From Clostridia bacterium (GTDB lineage: Bacteria; Bacillota; Clostridia; Oscillospirales; Acutalibacteraceae), in NCBI GenBank assembly GCA_017442445.1, contig JAFRZS010000127.1, positions 1-6,287 on the forward strand: 6,287 nucleotides of DNA. Direction: 5' to 3'. Positions 6,098 through 6,287 of the stretch are shown in pieces; position 1 is the first letter of the stretch, and each line of letters opens with the position of its first letter. The translations under genes were made by a program, and so were the position numbers. A model generated the notes under the pieces. It did no database searches and was not told the origin of the DNA. It saw nothing but the letters and a program-made list of their open reading frames with translations.

Positions 6098-6280
6098 ATG
6101 AAATATATTGTTAATCTTAACGGTAAAAATTATGAGGTAGAGGTTGAAGAAACCGAAGCAGTTATCACAGGTGTTGCAGATGCAGTTGTTGTTTTCTGGG
6201 ATGGAAAGTCCAGAGGAAGCAAAAGCATGATCAACTGCGCAAAGGAGCAGGGAATTACTTGTAAAGTGGTAAGATATTAA
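6098..6280 (+). CDS. Short chimeric ORF: biotin-carrier-like N-terminus, SLOG/DUF2493-like C-terminus
   Basis: The 60-residue ORF begins two bases after the oadG stop, with TGGAGG (6082-6087) ten bases upstream of its ATG. Residues 1-26 (MKYIVNLNGKNYEVEVEE, then TEAVITGV) look like the first strands of a biotin carboxyl carrier protein, the gene expected here. Residues 27-60 do not continue into an Ala/Pro linker or an MKM biotinylation motif. They match what I know as the last strand-helix-strand of SLOG/DUF2493 (YspA-type) proteins: ADAVVVFWDGKSRGSKSMI, then CAKEQGITCKVV. Both parts are shorter than their families (roughly 120-140 residues each). The ORF is therefore a chimera or a broken biotin carrier, with the switch near GCAGATGCAG (6177-6186). 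It may be a real deletion or recombination, or an assembly join. It cannot carry biotin as it stands. Confidence 0.65.
   Translation: MKYIVNLNGKNYEVEVEETEAVITGVADAVVVFWDGKSRGSKSMINCAKEQGITCKVVRY
6177..6186 (+). other. Proposed junction of the biotin-carrier/SLOG chimera
   Basis: GCAGATGCAG encodes Ala-Asp-Ala. This tripeptide fits both an Ala-rich carrier linker and the start of the SLOG strand preceding FWDGKS. It is thus a plausible short stretch of shared sequence for a recombination or a misassembly. The exact breakpoint cannot be fixed without parent sequences. Confidence 0.35.
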
Positions 6281-6287
6281 TTTAAGG

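Overview
The window looks like chromosomal DNA of a low-GC, Gram-positive anaerobe of the gut Clostridia type (Ruminococcaceae/Oscillospirales-like is my guess). Reasons: AT-rich coding sequence, strong AGGAGG-type ribosome binding sites, a lipoprotein with a Thr/Glu-rich linker typical of clostridial surface proteins, and a sodium-pump type biotin-dependent decarboxylase. There is no phage, transposase, CRISPR, rRNA or tRNA gene.

Layout. Positions 1-261 carry no gene. They hold a palindromic repeat element with inverted ends (CTACGAACAAACC / GGTTTGTTCGTAG) and several hairpins. A tightly packed minus-strand operon runs from 3991 down to 262: a MurD-family ligase, a membrane-anchored protein with the fold signature of glycerophosphodiester phosphodiesterases (GDPD), a lipoprotein with a transglutaminase-like domain, and a ureidoglycolate lyase-family (AllA-like) protein. 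Adjacent reading frames overlap by 11 and 4 nt or are separated by 19 nt. A divergent promoter region (about 4019-4126) separates this operon from a plus-strand operon: a carboxyltransferase (OadA-type alpha subunit, no biotin domain), a small membrane subunit (OadG-like gamma) and a 60-residue ORF ending at the right edge.

Four things stand out. (1) The GDPD-like and transglutaminase-like proteins both appear to have lost every catalytic residue that I can align by eye, so the operon encodes two candidate extracellular pseudoenzymes next to a cell-wall precursor ligase. (2) The MurD-family protein lacks the lysine of the canonical DSKATN substrate motif and has a GTKGKT P-loop, pointing to a divergent MurD subfamily. 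(3) The last ORF begins like a biotin carboxyl carrier protein but ends like the C-terminus of a SLOG/DUF2493 protein, so the expected biotin carrier is replaced by a chimera (a real recombination or an assembly join). (4) Between oadA and oadG lies an array of five different small hairpins separated by four direct copies of TCGATAT, a modular palindromic repeat inside an operon.

How the genes work together: the plus-strand genes should form part of a membrane decarboxylase that moves a carboxyl group from an oxoacid to biotin and couples its release to Na+ export. The beta subunit and a working biotin carrier are not visible here. The minus-strand genes combine cytoplasmic peptidoglycan-precursor chemistry with two surface-exposed, probably non-catalytic proteins; their joint role is unknown.
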